From: Frigidibacter sp. RF13
Lineage (GTDB): Bacteria > Pseudomonadota > Alphaproteobacteria > Rhodobacterales > Rhodobacteraceae
Direction: 5' to 3'
DNA: 64,000 bases
Assembly (NCBI RefSeq): GCF_026626305.1
Contig: NZ_JAPNUE010000001.1
Location: 992,001 to 1,056,000 of the forward strand
The position numbers and the translations under genes were made by a program. Positions 18,291-26,687 of this stretch are shown here, one piece after another; the first letter of the stretch is position 1; the number at the start of each line of letters is the position of its first letter. The notes under the pieces are model-generated. The model saw only the letters and a list, made by a program, of their open reading frames with translations, ran no database searches and was not told the origin of the DNA.

Positions 18291-19384
18291 TGGTGAAACT
18301 TCCGACCTGGGCGGACGTGATACTCGTCCCGCTCATCAGTCTGCTTCTGGCAGCGATCTTTTCGGCCATCGTGCTTCTGGCGATCGGGCAAAGCCCGATG
18401 GAGGCGATGAAGGTCATGGTCGAGGGCGCGGTGGGTTCGCCCTATGCCTGGGGCTATACGCTTTATTATGCCACAAGCTTCATGTTCACCGGCCTTGCGG
18501 TGACGGTGGCCTTTCACGGCAGCCTCTTCAACATCGGCGGCGAAGGTCAGGCGCAATTGGGCGGGCTTGGCGTGGCGCTGGTCTGCCTGTCGATCAACTG
18601 GCCGCACTGGGCGCTCGCCCTTCCGGCGGCGATGATCGGGGCTGCGCTTTTCGGCGCGGCCTGGGCGGCGATCCCGGCCTATCTGCAGGCCAAGCGCGGC
18701 AGCCATATCGTGATCACCACGATCATGTTCAACTATATCGCCGCGGCGCTGATGATCCATATTCTGGTGAACGTGCTTCGCCCGGCCGGCCAGATGGACC
18801 CCGCCTCGGCCAACTTCCCCGAAGGGACCAACCTGCCGACCCTGCACGAAATCCCGGGCCTCAGCCTCATCTTCACCAAGCAGGTGCCCGCGAACGTGAC
18901 CTTCTTCATCGCGCTGATCTGCGCCTATCTTGTCTGGGTCCTCTTGTGGCGCACACGGCTTGGCTATGAGATCCGCGCCTTCGGCAAGTCCGAAAAGGCC
19001 GCGGCCTATGCGGGGATTTCCTCCTTCAAGATCATCATGGTCGCCATGCTGATCTCTGGCGCCCTGTCGGGCCTGATGGCGATCAACAATGTGATGGGCG
19101 AAAGCGGGCGGCTGTTGCAGAACGCGTCCGAGGGCGCGGGCTTCATCGGCATCGCGGTGGCGCTGATGGGCCGGAACCATCCTGTCGGCGTGATCCTGGC
19201 AGCGATCCTTTTCGGCTTCCTCTTCCAGGGCGGCGCCGAGCTTGGCCTCTGGACCTCGATCCCGATTGAACTGAGGACCGTCGTGCAGGGCCTGGTGATC
19301 CTCTTCACCGGGGCACTTGATCAGATGGTGCGGATGATGCTCGGCTTCGTCTTCCGCCCGAGCCTGGCGAAAGGGGCGGCGTGA
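18290..19384 (+). CDS. ABC transporter permease (nucleoside type, NupP-like)
   Basis: 364-residue inner-membrane permease of the branched-chain/BPD_transp_2 family. It has a series of hydrophobic helices and a central FNIGGEGQAQLGGLGVA motif typical of BMP-partnered permeases, plus GYEIRAFGKSEKAAAYAGIS, the cytoplasmic loop that contacts the ATPase. It overlaps the ATPase stop by one base and its own stop overlaps the start of the second permease. It forms a heterodimeric channel with the next gene product. Confidence 0.93.
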   Translation: MVKLPTWADVILVPLISLLLAAIFSAIVLLAIGQSPMEAMKVMVEGAVGSPYAWGYTLYYATSFMFTGLAVTVAFHGSLFNIGGEGQAQLGGLGVALVCLSINWPHWALALPAAMIGAALFGAAWAAIPAYLQAKRGSHIVITTIMFNYIAAALMIHILVNVLRPAGQMDPASANFPEGTNLPTLHEIPGLSLIFTKQVPANVTFFIALICAYLVWVLLWRTRLGYEIRAFGKSEKAAAYAGISSFKIIMVAMLISGALSGLMAINNVMGESGRLLQNASEGAGFIGIAVALMGRNHPVGVILAAILFGFLFQGGAELGLWTSIPIELRTVVQGLVILFTGALDQMVRMMLGFVFRPSLAKGAA

Positions 19385-20352
19385 TGGACTACGATACGCT
19401 TCTACAGATCCTTGGTGCCTCGATCCGCTTCGGCACGCCCCTGCTTCTGGCCTGCCTTGCCGGGCTTTATTCCGAACGCGCGGGGATTTTCGACATCGGG
19501 CTGGAAGGCAAGATGCTGATGGCCGCGATGTGCACGGGCGCCGTCGCCGCGATCACCGGGTCGGTCTGGATCGGGCTGCTGGCCGGGATCGCCGGGTCGC
19601 TATGCTTCGCGCTGGTCCATGGCATCGCCTCGATCACCTTCCGGGGCAACCAGCTGATATCCGGCGTTGCGCTCAATTTCGTCGCCTCCGGCATCACTGT
19701 GCTGATCGCGCAGGCGCTCTTCCGCCAGGGTGGCCGTACGCCCCCCCTGAGCGGTGATGGCCGCTTCAACCCGATTACGCTCCCTTTCGCCGATGCCCTG
19801 TCGTCGGTCCCGCTTCTCGGGCCCTTCTATGCGAAGGTCCTGTCGGGTCATGTGATCCTCGTCTATGTCGCCTTCCTTCTGGTGCCCTTGACCTGGTGGG
19901 TCCTCTATCGCACCCGGTTCGGACTGCGCCTGCGGGCCGTAGGCGAAAACCCGGCCTCGGTCGATACGGCTGGCGTTTCGGTCGTTCGCCTCAGGTTTTC
20001 AGCGGTGATCATCACCGGCGTTCTGTGCGGCCTTGCGGGCGCCTATATGTCGGCCGGGCTGCAGGCGGGCTTCGGGCGCGAAATGACGGCCGGGCGCGGC
20101 TATATCGCGCTGGCCGCCCTCATCTTCGCCAAATGGCGGCCCTGGGCGGCACTTGGCGCGACGATGCTCTTTGGCTTCCTTCAGGCACTCGCCCTCAGGC
20201 CGGATGTGATCACCCGGACGGTCGGCTTCGACGTGCCGGTCGCGGCCCTTGACGCCCTGCCCTACATTCTCACCGTCATCGTTCTTGCCGGTTTCGTCGG
20301 CCGCGCCATCCCGCCCCGCGCGGGCGGCGAGCCCTATGTGAAGGAGCGTTGA
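19384..20352 (+). CDS. ABC transporter permease (nucleoside type, NupQ-like)
   Basis: 322-residue second permease. It shows FDIGLEGKMLMAAMCTGAVA, equivalent to the GGEGQ motif in the partner, and the coupling loop RTRFGLRLRAVGENPASVDT. ATG 19384 overlaps the stop of the previous gene; a GTG at 19381 is an alternative start one codon earlier. It closes the four-gene importer. The following 252 bases (20353-20604) hold a weak GC hairpin (GGCGCGC arms, 20361-20386) and a TTGACA at 20540-20545, but no gene. Confidence 0.93.
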   Translation: MDYDTLLQILGASIRFGTPLLLACLAGLYSERAGIFDIGLEGKMLMAAMCTGAVAAITGSVWIGLLAGIAGSLCFALVHGIASITFRGNQLISGVALNFVASGITVLIAQALFRQGGRTPPLSGDGRFNPITLPFADALSSVPLLGPFYAKVLSGHVILVYVAFLLVPLTWWVLYRTRFGLRLRAVGENPASVDTAGVSVVRLRFSAVIITGVLCGLAGAYMSAGLQAGFGREMTAGRGYIALAALIFAKWRPWAALGATMLFGFLQALALRPDVITRTVGFDVPVAALDALPYILTVIVLAGFVGRAIPPRAGGEPYVKER

Positions 20353-20604
20353 TCCGGGCCGCGCGCCTCGCCCCAGCGCGGCGCGCACGCCAAGGGACCG
20401 CGCGACCTACGCTTGCACGACATGCTTCGAGGAGGCCGCGCGGCCGGGCTGGACCGCCCAGTCGGTCGGTTTTGTGAGTCTCTGTTGCAATGCTGACCCA
20501 AAACGTGACCGGATCACGGGGATTTTTGCCCTTCTGCCTTTGACAGTCCGGAAAACTCGCCGCATCACGGAGAACAAGTCTTCACCCTGCCATGACAGGC
20601 CGCG

Positions 20605-21519
20605 ATGCAGTTTTATCTGCCGATTGCCGAGGTTTCCGTGAATGCCTTCGTGCTCTTCGGGCTCGGCGGCATCGTCGGTATCCTGTCGGGCCTCTTCGGG
20701 GTCGGCGGCGGCTTCATCATCACGCCGCTTCTGTTCTTCATCGGCATTCCGCCGACCGTCGCGGTCGCGACCGGGGCCAATCAGGTGGTGGCCTCGTCAG
20801 TTTCAGGCGTGCTTGCACATCTTAAACGCAAGACCGTCGACATCCGCATGGGCACGGTCCTGCTTGCGGGCGGCATGGCCGGATCGGCCTTTGGCATCTG
20901 GCTTTTCAACTATCTCTCGCGCCTCGGCCAGATCGACCTGACGGTGCAGCTGGCCTATGTGCTCTTCCTCGGCACCGTGGGCGCAATGATGCTGCAGGAA
21001 AGCCTGCGCGCGCTGAGACGGTCGAAGAGATCGGCCCCGATCAAGCGGCATCAGCACATGTGGGTGCACAAGTTGCCCTTCAAGATGAAGTTCCGCACCT
21101 CGGGCCTTTATATCAGCGTCATCCCGCCGCTTCTGGTCGGTTTCTTCGTGGGCGTGCTGGCGGCGGTGATGGGCGTGGGCGGCGGGTTCCTGATGGTGCC
21201 CGCGATGATCTATATCCTCGGCATGCCGACCAAGGTGGTGGTGGGAACCTCGCTCTTCCAGATCATCTTCGTCGCGGCCTTCACCACCTTCATGCATGCC
21301 TGGACCAACCAGTCGGTGGACCTGATGCTTGCGCTGATGCTGATCCTCGGCGGGGTGATTGGCGCGCAGATCGGCGCGCAACTGGCCCTGCGGCTCCGGG
21401 CCGAGCATCTGCGCGTGCTCCTCGCCCTCCTCGTCCTGTCGGTCGCAGGCAAGCTTGCCTTTGACCTTCTCGTACGTCCGGACGAGCTCTATTCGATCGC
21501 CGTCGGGAGCCGGGCATGA
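20605..21519 (+). CDS. TauE/SafE (TSUP) family membrane exporter
   Basis: 304-residue polytopic membrane protein of the sulfite exporter TauE/SafE family. It shows the duplicated glycine-rich motif of the fold, GIVGILSGLFGVGGGFIITP near residue 25 and GVLAAVMGVGGGFLMVPAMI in the second half, each followed by conserved VATGANQVVASS and VVVGTSLFQIIF blocks. The family moves organic or inorganic sulfur anions, but substrates are poorly predicted. Its stop overlaps the start of the TIGR02186 gene (ATGA), a pairing I recall as common in Rhodobacterales. Confidence 0.9.
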   Translation: MQFYLPIAEVSVNAFVLFGLGGIVGILSGLFGVGGGFIITPLLFFIGIPPTVAVATGANQVVASSVSGVLAHLKRKTVDIRMGTVLLAGGMAGSAFGIWLFNYLSRLGQIDLTVQLAYVLFLGTVGAMMLQESLRALRRSKRSAPIKRHQHMWVHKLPFKMKFRTSGLYISVIPPLLVGFFVGVLAAVMGVGGGFLMVPAMIYILGMPTKVVVGTSLFQIIFVAAFTTFMHAWTNQSVDLMLALMLILGGVIGAQIGAQLALRLRAEHLRVLLALLVLSVAGKLAFDLLVRPDELYSIAVGSRA

Positions 21520-22274
21520 AGCGGTTTATCATCGCCGCCTTCCTGGCGTTCGCAGGTCCCGTTCTCGCCGAAGAGGATGTGGTCGCGGGCCTCAGCCAGG
21601 ACCGGATCGACATCACGGCGAACTTCGACGGGTCGGACATTCTGATCTATGGCGCGGTCAAGCGCGATGCGCCGGTACCGCCGGGCGCGCTTGACGTGAT
21701 CATCACGCTTGAAGGGCCGGGCGAGGCCGAGGTGGTGCGGCGCAAGGCCCGCGTCCTTGGCCTGTGGATCAACACCGACAAGGTGGTGATCGACCGGGCG
21801 CCGAGCTTTTATGCGGTGGCGACGACCGGCGCCTTTTCCGAGATCATCTCTGATACCGAGGATCTGCGCCACGCCATTTCGATTCCGCGCGCCATCCGCT
21901 CGGTCGGCGCGCCACAGACCATTCAGGATTCGCAAACTTTCACCGAAGCGCTGATCCGCATCCGCGAGGCGCGCCATCTCTATTCGCTCGATCAATATGC
22001 GGTGCGGCTGACCGACCAGACCCTGTTCCGCGCCGATTTCGACCTGCCCGCGAACCTCGTCGAGGGCAATTACAAGACCCGGATCTTCCTTCTGCGCGAC
22101 AAAAGGGTGGTGAACCTCTACGAAAAGACCATTTTCGTCCGGAAGGTCGGGCTGGAACGCTGGCTTTTCAACCTGTCGCGCCAGCAGCCCGCCGCCTATG
22201 GATTGCTCGCGCTGGTCATTGCCGCCCTTGCAGGCTGGGGCGCTTCGGCGGGGTTCCGTCTCTTGCGCCGATAG
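21516..22274 (+). CDS. TIGR02186 family membrane-anchored periplasmic protein
   Basis: 252-residue protein of the TIGR02186 family, known only as a conserved alphaproteobacterial group. It has a signal peptide (MKRFIIAAFLAFAGPVLAEE), a mostly beta periplasmic domain (QDRIDITANFDGSDILIYGA, SFYAVATTGAF, EGNYKTRIFLLRDKRVVNLY) and one C-terminal membrane helix (YGLLALVIAALAGWGASAGF) ending in RLLRR, so the bulk should face the periplasm. It is translationally coupled to the TauE gene, suggesting an accessory subunit of that transporter. A small GGGGC/GCCCC hairpin at the stop may terminate transcription. Confidence 0.88.
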   Translation: MKRFIIAAFLAFAGPVLAEEDVVAGLSQDRIDITANFDGSDILIYGAVKRDAPVPPGALDVIITLEGPGEAEVVRRKARVLGLWINTDKVVIDRAPSFYAVATTGAFSEIISDTEDLRHAISIPRAIRSVGAPQTIQDSQTFTEALIRIREARHLYSLDQYAVRLTDQTLFRADFDLPANLVEGNYKTRIFLLRDKRVVNLYEKTIFVRKVGLERWLFNLSRQQPAAYGLLALVIAALAGWGASAGFRLLRR

Positions 22275-22278
22275 GGGC

Positions 22279-23022
22279 TCAGCCCCGCCCGACGAAGGGC
22301 ATTTTCGTCGCCATGATCGTCAGGTTCAGGACATTGGCCGTAAGGGGCAGCGTCGCCATGCCATAGACGGCGTCGGCGACATGGGCGACATCCATCAAGG
22401 GTTCGGGCTGGACCCTGCCGTCGGCCTGTTTCGCCCCCTGCCCCAGCGCGCTGGCAAGTTCGGTTTCGGCATTGCCGATATCGATCTGGCCGCAGGCAAT
22501 GTCGAAGGGCCGACCGTCAAGCGCCAGAACCTTGGTCAGCCCGGTGATCGCATGTTTCGTCACCGTATAGCCGAGTGAGCCGGGCCGGGGCGCGTGGGCC
22601 GAGATCGAGCCGTTGTTGATGATCCGCCCGCCTTGCGGTCGTTGCCTGCGCATCTGGCCAAAGGCCGCGCGGGCGGCATAGACCATGCCGTTGAGGTTCA
22701 CATCGACGATCGCCTGCCAGTCGGTCAGCGCCACCTCGTCGATCAGACCGGCCTTCGGGAAGATGCCCGCATTGTTGAACAACACGTCGATGCGGCCGAA
22801 GTGCCGGGCGGTCTCTTCAAAGGCCGCCTCGACCGCTGACGCGTCGGCGACGTCGCAGGCAAGGGCCAACGCGCTCGCCCGACCGGCCGCCACTTCGTCG
22901 AGCACGGCGCGGCGGCGCGCGAGAAGTGCCACGTTCCAGCCCGCGTCGAGAAAGCGTTCGGCGACTGCCCGGCCGATCCCGGCGGAGGCGCCGGTGACGA
23001 CAAGCGTGCCGGGCGCGGCCAT
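22279..23022 (-). CDS. Short-chain dehydrogenase/reductase
   Basis: 247-residue classical SDR. The NAD(P)-binding TGASAGIGRAVAERF motif is at residues 9-23, NNAG follows in the centre, and the catalytic Ser and Tyr-xxx-Lys appear in NNGSISAHAPRPGSLG and YTVTKHAITGL. AACDVAD-type adenine-pocket residues (ALACDVADASA) are also present. A substrate cannot be assigned. The upstream gene on the same strand ends directly at its start codon with no gap, so the two form an operon. It converges on the TIGR02186 gene. Confidence 0.9.
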   Translation of the reverse strand: MAAPGTLVVTGASAGIGRAVAERFLDAGWNVALLARRRAVLDEVAAGRASALALACDVADASAVEAAFEETARHFGRIDVLFNNAGIFPKAGLIDEVALTDWQAIVDVNLNGMVYAARAAFGQMRRQRPQGGRIINNGSISAHAPRPGSLGYTVTKHAITGLTKVLALDGRPFDIACGQIDIGNAETELASALGQGAKQADGRVQPEPLMDVAHVADAVYGMATLPLTANVLNLTIMATKMPFVGRG

Positions 23023-23259
23023 TCAGAAGGCCTTGAAGGTCATGGTGGTCAGCGTCCGGCTGATACCCTCGATGCCGAAGAGCCTTTCGTTCAGCCAATG
23101 GCCGACATCGGCATCATCGGGGATATAGACCTTGGCGATCAGGTCATATTCGCCGGAGGTCGAATAAAGTTCCGACACGACCTCGCGGTCGTAGATCGCA
23201 TCGGCGACCTCATAGGTCTTGCCGGGATGGCAGCGGAACTGGACGAAAACGCAGCGCAT
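23023..23259 (-). CDS. Stand-alone Lrp/AsnC ligand-binding (RAM) domain protein
   Basis: 78-residue protein consisting only of the alpha-beta dimeric RAM domain of Lrp/AsnC regulators (CVFVQFRCHPGKTYEVADAI, then TSGEYDLIAKVYIPDD and GISRTLTTMTFKAF). There is no helix-turn-helix. Such single-domain proteins assemble into rings or octamers and may bind amino acids or modulate full-length Lrp proteins. It abuts an SDR gene, which may share its regulation. Upstream, 23260-23339 is an 80-base gap to the helicase gene. Confidence 0.85.
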   Translation of the reverse strand: MRCVFVQFRCHPGKTYEVADAIYDREVVSELYSTSGEYDLIAKVYIPDDADVGHWLNERLFGIEGISRTLTTMTFKAF

Positions 23260-23339
23260 GGGCGAACTCCCTCGTTTGGGGCGAGACTAGAAGGTTTGGC
23301 GGCGGACCGGAAGCCCGGGACGACAGGCCAGAAGGCGCC

Positions 23340-24881
23340 TCAGACCTCCGGCTCCGTTGCGTCCAGGCTGAGGGGCGCTGCGCTGCGCGGCAGGTCGTCG
23401 GTGGTCAAGGGCAGGGCCGGGCGGGCCAGACGGTTCCTGACCACCCAGTGCAGACGTTTTTCCGTCCGGGTGATCGCTACGTAGGCAAGGCGTTTCCACA
23501 AGGGAATGCCCGCCTCGCTCCGCCCGGTGCGGGCGGCGACGAAAAGATCAGGGGCGAAGACCTGAACTTCCTCCCATTGCGAGCCCTGCGCCTTGTGGAT
23601 CGTCACCGCCGCGCCATGCAGGAAGGCCGCGCCCATGCGGGCGGCGTAGGGGATGAAGGGTTCCTCCTCATCCGGCAGTTCGATCTTGATGATCGAGGCG
23701 GCAGAGACGCGCGGGTCCTCGGCCCCCATCACGTGCAGTCGCGAAAAGCCGGGCTTGTTGCCGGGGCCGAGGTAGATGACCTGCGCCCCCTTGATGAGGC
23801 CGCGCGCCTCAAGGTCGATGCGTTTCTTGCGGTGTTTCAGCGGCAGTTCGATTCCGTCGCAGATCAGGGGCTCGCCCGGCAGAAGCGCATCCGCCGGCGC
23901 GCCATAGGCGGCGCGAAAGGCCTGGATCAGCCGCACCCGGGTCTGGTTGCGCCAGACGAGCGCGGGCGAGCGCGCCATCAGCCCGGCATCCACCCGTTCC
24001 GACCAGACCACCCGGTCGTCGCGCCGGGCGGCGTCGGCCACCATCCGCTCGAAGGTTTCGAACTCCAGCGCCTCGTCGCCCAAGGCATGCGCCAGATCGA
24101 GGATCGGATTGTCCTCGGCCTGCCGGTGCACGCGGTGCAGGTGCAGGCGGCGGCTGGCCGGCAGCTTGTCGAACACCATCTCGCCCGACTGGCCGACGGG
24201 GGCAAGCTGTGCGGGATCGCCGAAAAGGACGAGCGTCGGGAAGATTTCGCGCAAATCTTCAAACTGACGTTCATCAAGCATCGAGGCTTCGTCAACGAAC
24301 CCCACATCCAGCGGATCCTCGCGCCGTTTCCAGCCGAGGATGAAATCCGACCCCCTGAGGCCCGCCGCCGCCAGGGCGCCGGGGATGGATTTTACCTGAT
24401 CATAGAAGGCCTTGGCCCGGTCGAGCGCCTGATCGGTCAGCCCTTCGACTGTCGGGCGGTCGCCCGTGCCGGCCAGCCATTCGGCGATCTTTTCATATTC
24501 GGGGTCGTAGACCGGCGTGTAGAGGATGCGGTGGATCGTGGTCGCGGGCACGCCGCGCGAGCGAAGCACGGAAGCAGCCTTGTTGGTGGGCGCCAGAACC
24601 GCCAGCGTTCGGCGATCCTTGCGGCGCTTGCCTTCGTAATCGCCCGATACGATGTCGACGCCTGCCTCGGTCAGCGCCCGGGTAAGGCCCGCAAGCAGCA
24701 TGGTCTTGCCCGACCCCGCCTTGCCAGTCAGCGCCAGGACCGATGCCTTGCCCGGCGCGTCGGGCGTCAGCCCGCCCTCATCGATATCGATCCCGGCACC
24801 GAGAAGCATCTCGGCCACGCGGTCCCAGGCCTCTGCCTGATCTTCGGAAAACTGATGGCTGGCAACGGCAGGGGACGACAT
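23340..24881 (-). CDS. RecD-like ATP-dependent DNA helicase (AAA / UvrD_C_2)
   Basis: 513-residue superfamily 1B helicase. Walker A is LTGKAGSGKTML (residues 51-62), preceded by the Q-like FSEDQAEAWDRV; motif Ia/Ib regions include LAPTNKAASVLRSRG; Walker B is VGFVDEASMLDE; motif III is LVLFGDPAQLAPVG. The C-terminal UvrD_C_2 block gives AAVTIHKAQGSQWEEVQVF and LAYVAITRTEKRLHWVV. It lacks the RecBCD-interaction domain of true RecD, so a RecD2-like or Dda-like repair role is more likely. It is a single gene with short flanking gaps. Confidence 0.9.
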   Translation of the reverse strand: MSSPAVASHQFSEDQAEAWDRVAEMLLGAGIDIDEGGLTPDAPGKASVLALTGKAGSGKTMLLAGLTRALTEAGVDIVSGDYEGKRRKDRRTLAVLAPTNKAASVLRSRGVPATTIHRILYTPVYDPEYEKIAEWLAGTGDRPTVEGLTDQALDRAKAFYDQVKSIPGALAAAGLRGSDFILGWKRREDPLDVGFVDEASMLDERQFEDLREIFPTLVLFGDPAQLAPVGQSGEMVFDKLPASRRLHLHRVHRQAEDNPILDLAHALGDEALEFETFERMVADAARRDDRVVWSERVDAGLMARSPALVWRNQTRVRLIQAFRAAYGAPADALLPGEPLICDGIELPLKHRKKRIDLEARGLIKGAQVIYLGPGNKPGFSRLHVMGAEDPRVSAASIIKIELPDEEEPFIPYAARMGAAFLHGAAVTIHKAQGSQWEEVQVFAPDLFVAARTGRSEAGIPLWKRLAYVAITRTEKRLHWVVRNRLARPALPLTTDDLPRSAAPLSLDATEPEV

Positions 24882-24920
24882 GGCCGGACCCTATCCGCCC
24901 CGCCCGGCTTATGCCAGACC

Positions 24921-25130
24921 TCAGCCGCCGTTCCCCGACCGGCGCGCCACCGGCACCGCCCCGCAGGACGACGCGGGAAAGGCCACCGATGCCCCGCCTT
25001 TCGCGCGCGTCACCTCGGCGGCGGCAACCTCGATTGTCCTATCTACCTGAGCGGCCAGTTCCGGCAGGCCGTTCAGGGTAGAAAAGGTCTTCAGGTCTCC
25101 TAGTACGTCGAAAATCCACTGATAGGTCAT
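24921..25130 (-). CDS. Small conserved-type hypothetical protein
   Basis: 69-residue protein from ATG 25130 (MTYQWIFDVLGDLKTFSTLN), with a CGAGG ribosome-binding site upstream; an upstream ATG at 25160 is less likely. It has an amphipathic helical first half (LPELAAQVDRTIEVAAAEV) and a disordered, basic tail. No domain is recognised. I think similar short proteins occur in other Rhodobacterales, but cannot verify that here. Confidence 0.55.
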   Translation of the reverse strand: MTYQWIFDVLGDLKTFSTLNGLPELAAQVDRTIEVAAAEVTRAKGGASVAFPASSCGAVPVARRSGNGG

Positions 25131-25238
25131 GTCTGCCTCGCGACTGAGCCCCCCTTTCAACCTATACGGGAAGAACCCTTGCGCGATGGCAAATTTGCGA
25201 AAAGCCTGTTGCCCGATGCGGGCCGGTCGGCAGCGGAC

Positions 25239-25265
25239 GGCCCGCGCCCTCCCCGAGCGCGGGCC
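25239..25265 (-). terminator. Hairpin downstream of ccr
   Basis: Perfect 9-bp GC inverted repeat GGCCCGCGC / GCGCGGGCC with a 9-base loop, about 40 bases beyond the ccr stop codon. There is no T-run, so it may be a 3'-end stabiliser or a weak terminator. The rest of 25131-25303 holds a second GC-rich imperfect hairpin (near 25269-25296) and no gene. Confidence 0.45.
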
Positions 25266-25303
25266 TGACCGGGCGGACCCGGCGGAGCCTGCCCGGCCTT
25301 TGT

Positions 25304-26596
25304 TCAGCCGTTGCGGCCCGCTTCGAGCGCATCCTCGAAAGTGCGGAGCCCGGTGCGCGGTGCCTGCACGAGAACCGCCATGTTGCCGGGCTTGTGCTGG
25401 TTCTTGCGCATGAGCGTATGGGCGCGCGGGATCTCGGCCCAGGGAAAGACCTCGGACATGCAGGGATCAAGGCGGCGCTCGACCATCAGCTTGTTCGCCG
25501 CCGCTGCCTGCTTCAGATGGGCGAAATGGCTACCCTGCAGGCGCTTCTGGTGCATCCACATGTAACGGACGTCGAAGGTGCAGTTGAAGCCGGAGGTGCC
25601 GGCGCAGATCACCACCATGCCGCCCTTCTTGCAGACCAGCGACGAGACCGGGAAAGTTGCCTCGCCCGGATGTTCGAAGACCATATCGACATTCACGCCC
25701 TTGCCGGTGATGTCCCAGATCGCCTTGCCGAACTTGCGCGCCTCTTTCAGCCAGACGTTATATTCCTCGCTGTTGACCTTCGGCAGTTGCCCCCAGCATT
25801 TGAAATCGTTGCGGTTGATCACGCCCTTGGCGCCGAGGCCCATGACGAAGTCGCGCTTGGATTCATCCGAAATGACGCCGATCGCATTGGCGCCGGCCGT
25901 GTTGATGAGCTGGATCGCATAGGAGCCCAAGCCCCCCGAGGCGCCCCAGACCAGAACGTTCTGGCCGGGCTTCAGGTCGTGCGGATGATGGCCGAAGAGC
26001 ATCCGGTAGGCGGTGGCGAGCGTCAGCGTGTAGCAGGCGCTTTCCTCCCATGTCAGGTGCTTGGGGCGCGGCATCAGCTGCTGCGACTGCACGCGGGTGA
26101 ACTGGCTGAAGGACCCGTCCGGCGTCTCGTAACCCCAGATGCGCTGGGTGGGCGAGAACATCGGGTCGCCGCCGTTGCATTCCTCGTCATCGCCGTCGTC
26201 CTGGTTGCAGTGGATGACGACCTCGTCACCCACTTTCCAGCGCTTGACCTTGTCGCCGACCGCCCAGACGATGCCCGAGGCGTCGGAACCGGCGACATGA
26301 TAGGGCTGCTTGTGGCCGTCGAACGGGCTGACCGGCACACCAAGCGCCGCCCAGACGCCGTTGTAGTTCACGCCTGCAGCCATCACGAGGACGAGCACCT
26401 CGTTTGAATCGAGCTTCCAGGTGTCGACGACCTCGATCTGCATGGCGCTTTCGGGTTCGCCGTGCCGATCCTGTCGGATCGCCCAAGCATACATCTTGGC
26501 GGGCACATGGCCGAGGGGCGGCATCTCGCCGATCTCATAAAGGTCTTTCGCGGGGGCCTCGTAGGGCGCGATCCCGGGTTTGGTATCGAGGGCCAT
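25304..26596 (-). CDS. ccr: Crotonyl-CoA carboxylase/reductase
   Basis: Key enzyme of the ethylmalonyl-CoA pathway; it reductively carboxylates crotonyl-CoA to ethylmalonyl-CoA with NADPH and CO2. ATG 26596 is chosen because AGGAG lies 6 bases upstream; the in-frame ATG at 26602 would touch that site. The resulting 430 residues equal the family length. Medium-chain dehydrogenase features are visible: GDEVVIHCNQDDGDDEECNG, VWGASGGLGSYAIQLINTAG for nucleotide binding, and the Ccr-specific FEHPGEATFPVSSLVCKKGG and GTSGFNCTFDVRYMWMHQ. It is divergent, at a distance, from ecm; a TGCCGCA-NN-GCAG motif lies just upstream. Confidence 0.97.
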   Translation of the reverse strand: MALDTKPGIAPYEAPAKDLYEIGEMPPLGHVPAKMYAWAIRQDRHGEPESAMQIEVVDTWKLDSNEVLVLVMAAGVNYNGVWAALGVPVSPFDGHKQPYHVAGSDASGIVWAVGDKVKRWKVGDEVVIHCNQDDGDDEECNGGDPMFSPTQRIWGYETPDGSFSQFTRVQSQQLMPRPKHLTWEESACYTLTLATAYRMLFGHHPHDLKPGQNVLVWGASGGLGSYAIQLINTAGANAIGVISDESKRDFVMGLGAKGVINRNDFKCWGQLPKVNSEEYNVWLKEARKFGKAIWDITGKGVNVDMVFEHPGEATFPVSSLVCKKGGMVVICAGTSGFNCTFDVRYMWMHQKRLQGSHFAHLKQAAAANKLMVERRLDPCMSEVFPWAEIPRAHTLMRKNQHKPGNMAVLVQAPRTGLRTFEDALEAGRNG

Positions 26597-26611
26597 GTCC
26601 ATCTCCTGCCA

Positions 26612-26624
26612 TGCCGCAGCGCAG
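26612..26624. promoter_or_regulatory. TGCCGCA-NN-GCAG motif upstream of ccr
   Basis: TGCCGCAGCGCAG on the plus strand, antisense to ccr, immediately upstream of its ribosome-binding site. The same 11 fixed bases occur upstream of ecm, the malyl-CoA gene and mdh. The 15-base string from 26613 to 26627 is identical to the copy upstream of the malyl-CoA gene. The position near the start codon suggests a repressor site or a site in the leader. Confidence 0.5.
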
Positions 26625-26687
26625 AATCATTGCGGGTTTCAGACAGGAAATACAAATGGCCACGCAACAATGCAATAGCGCGGGTCG

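Noticed and set aside
20205..20214. A further GTGATCAC palindrome
   Set aside because: It is a single copy inside a permease gene, with no partner at 21 bp.
25394..26407. Plus-strand open frame opposite ccr
   Set aside because: Ccr is unmistakable on the minus strand; the other frame has no motif.
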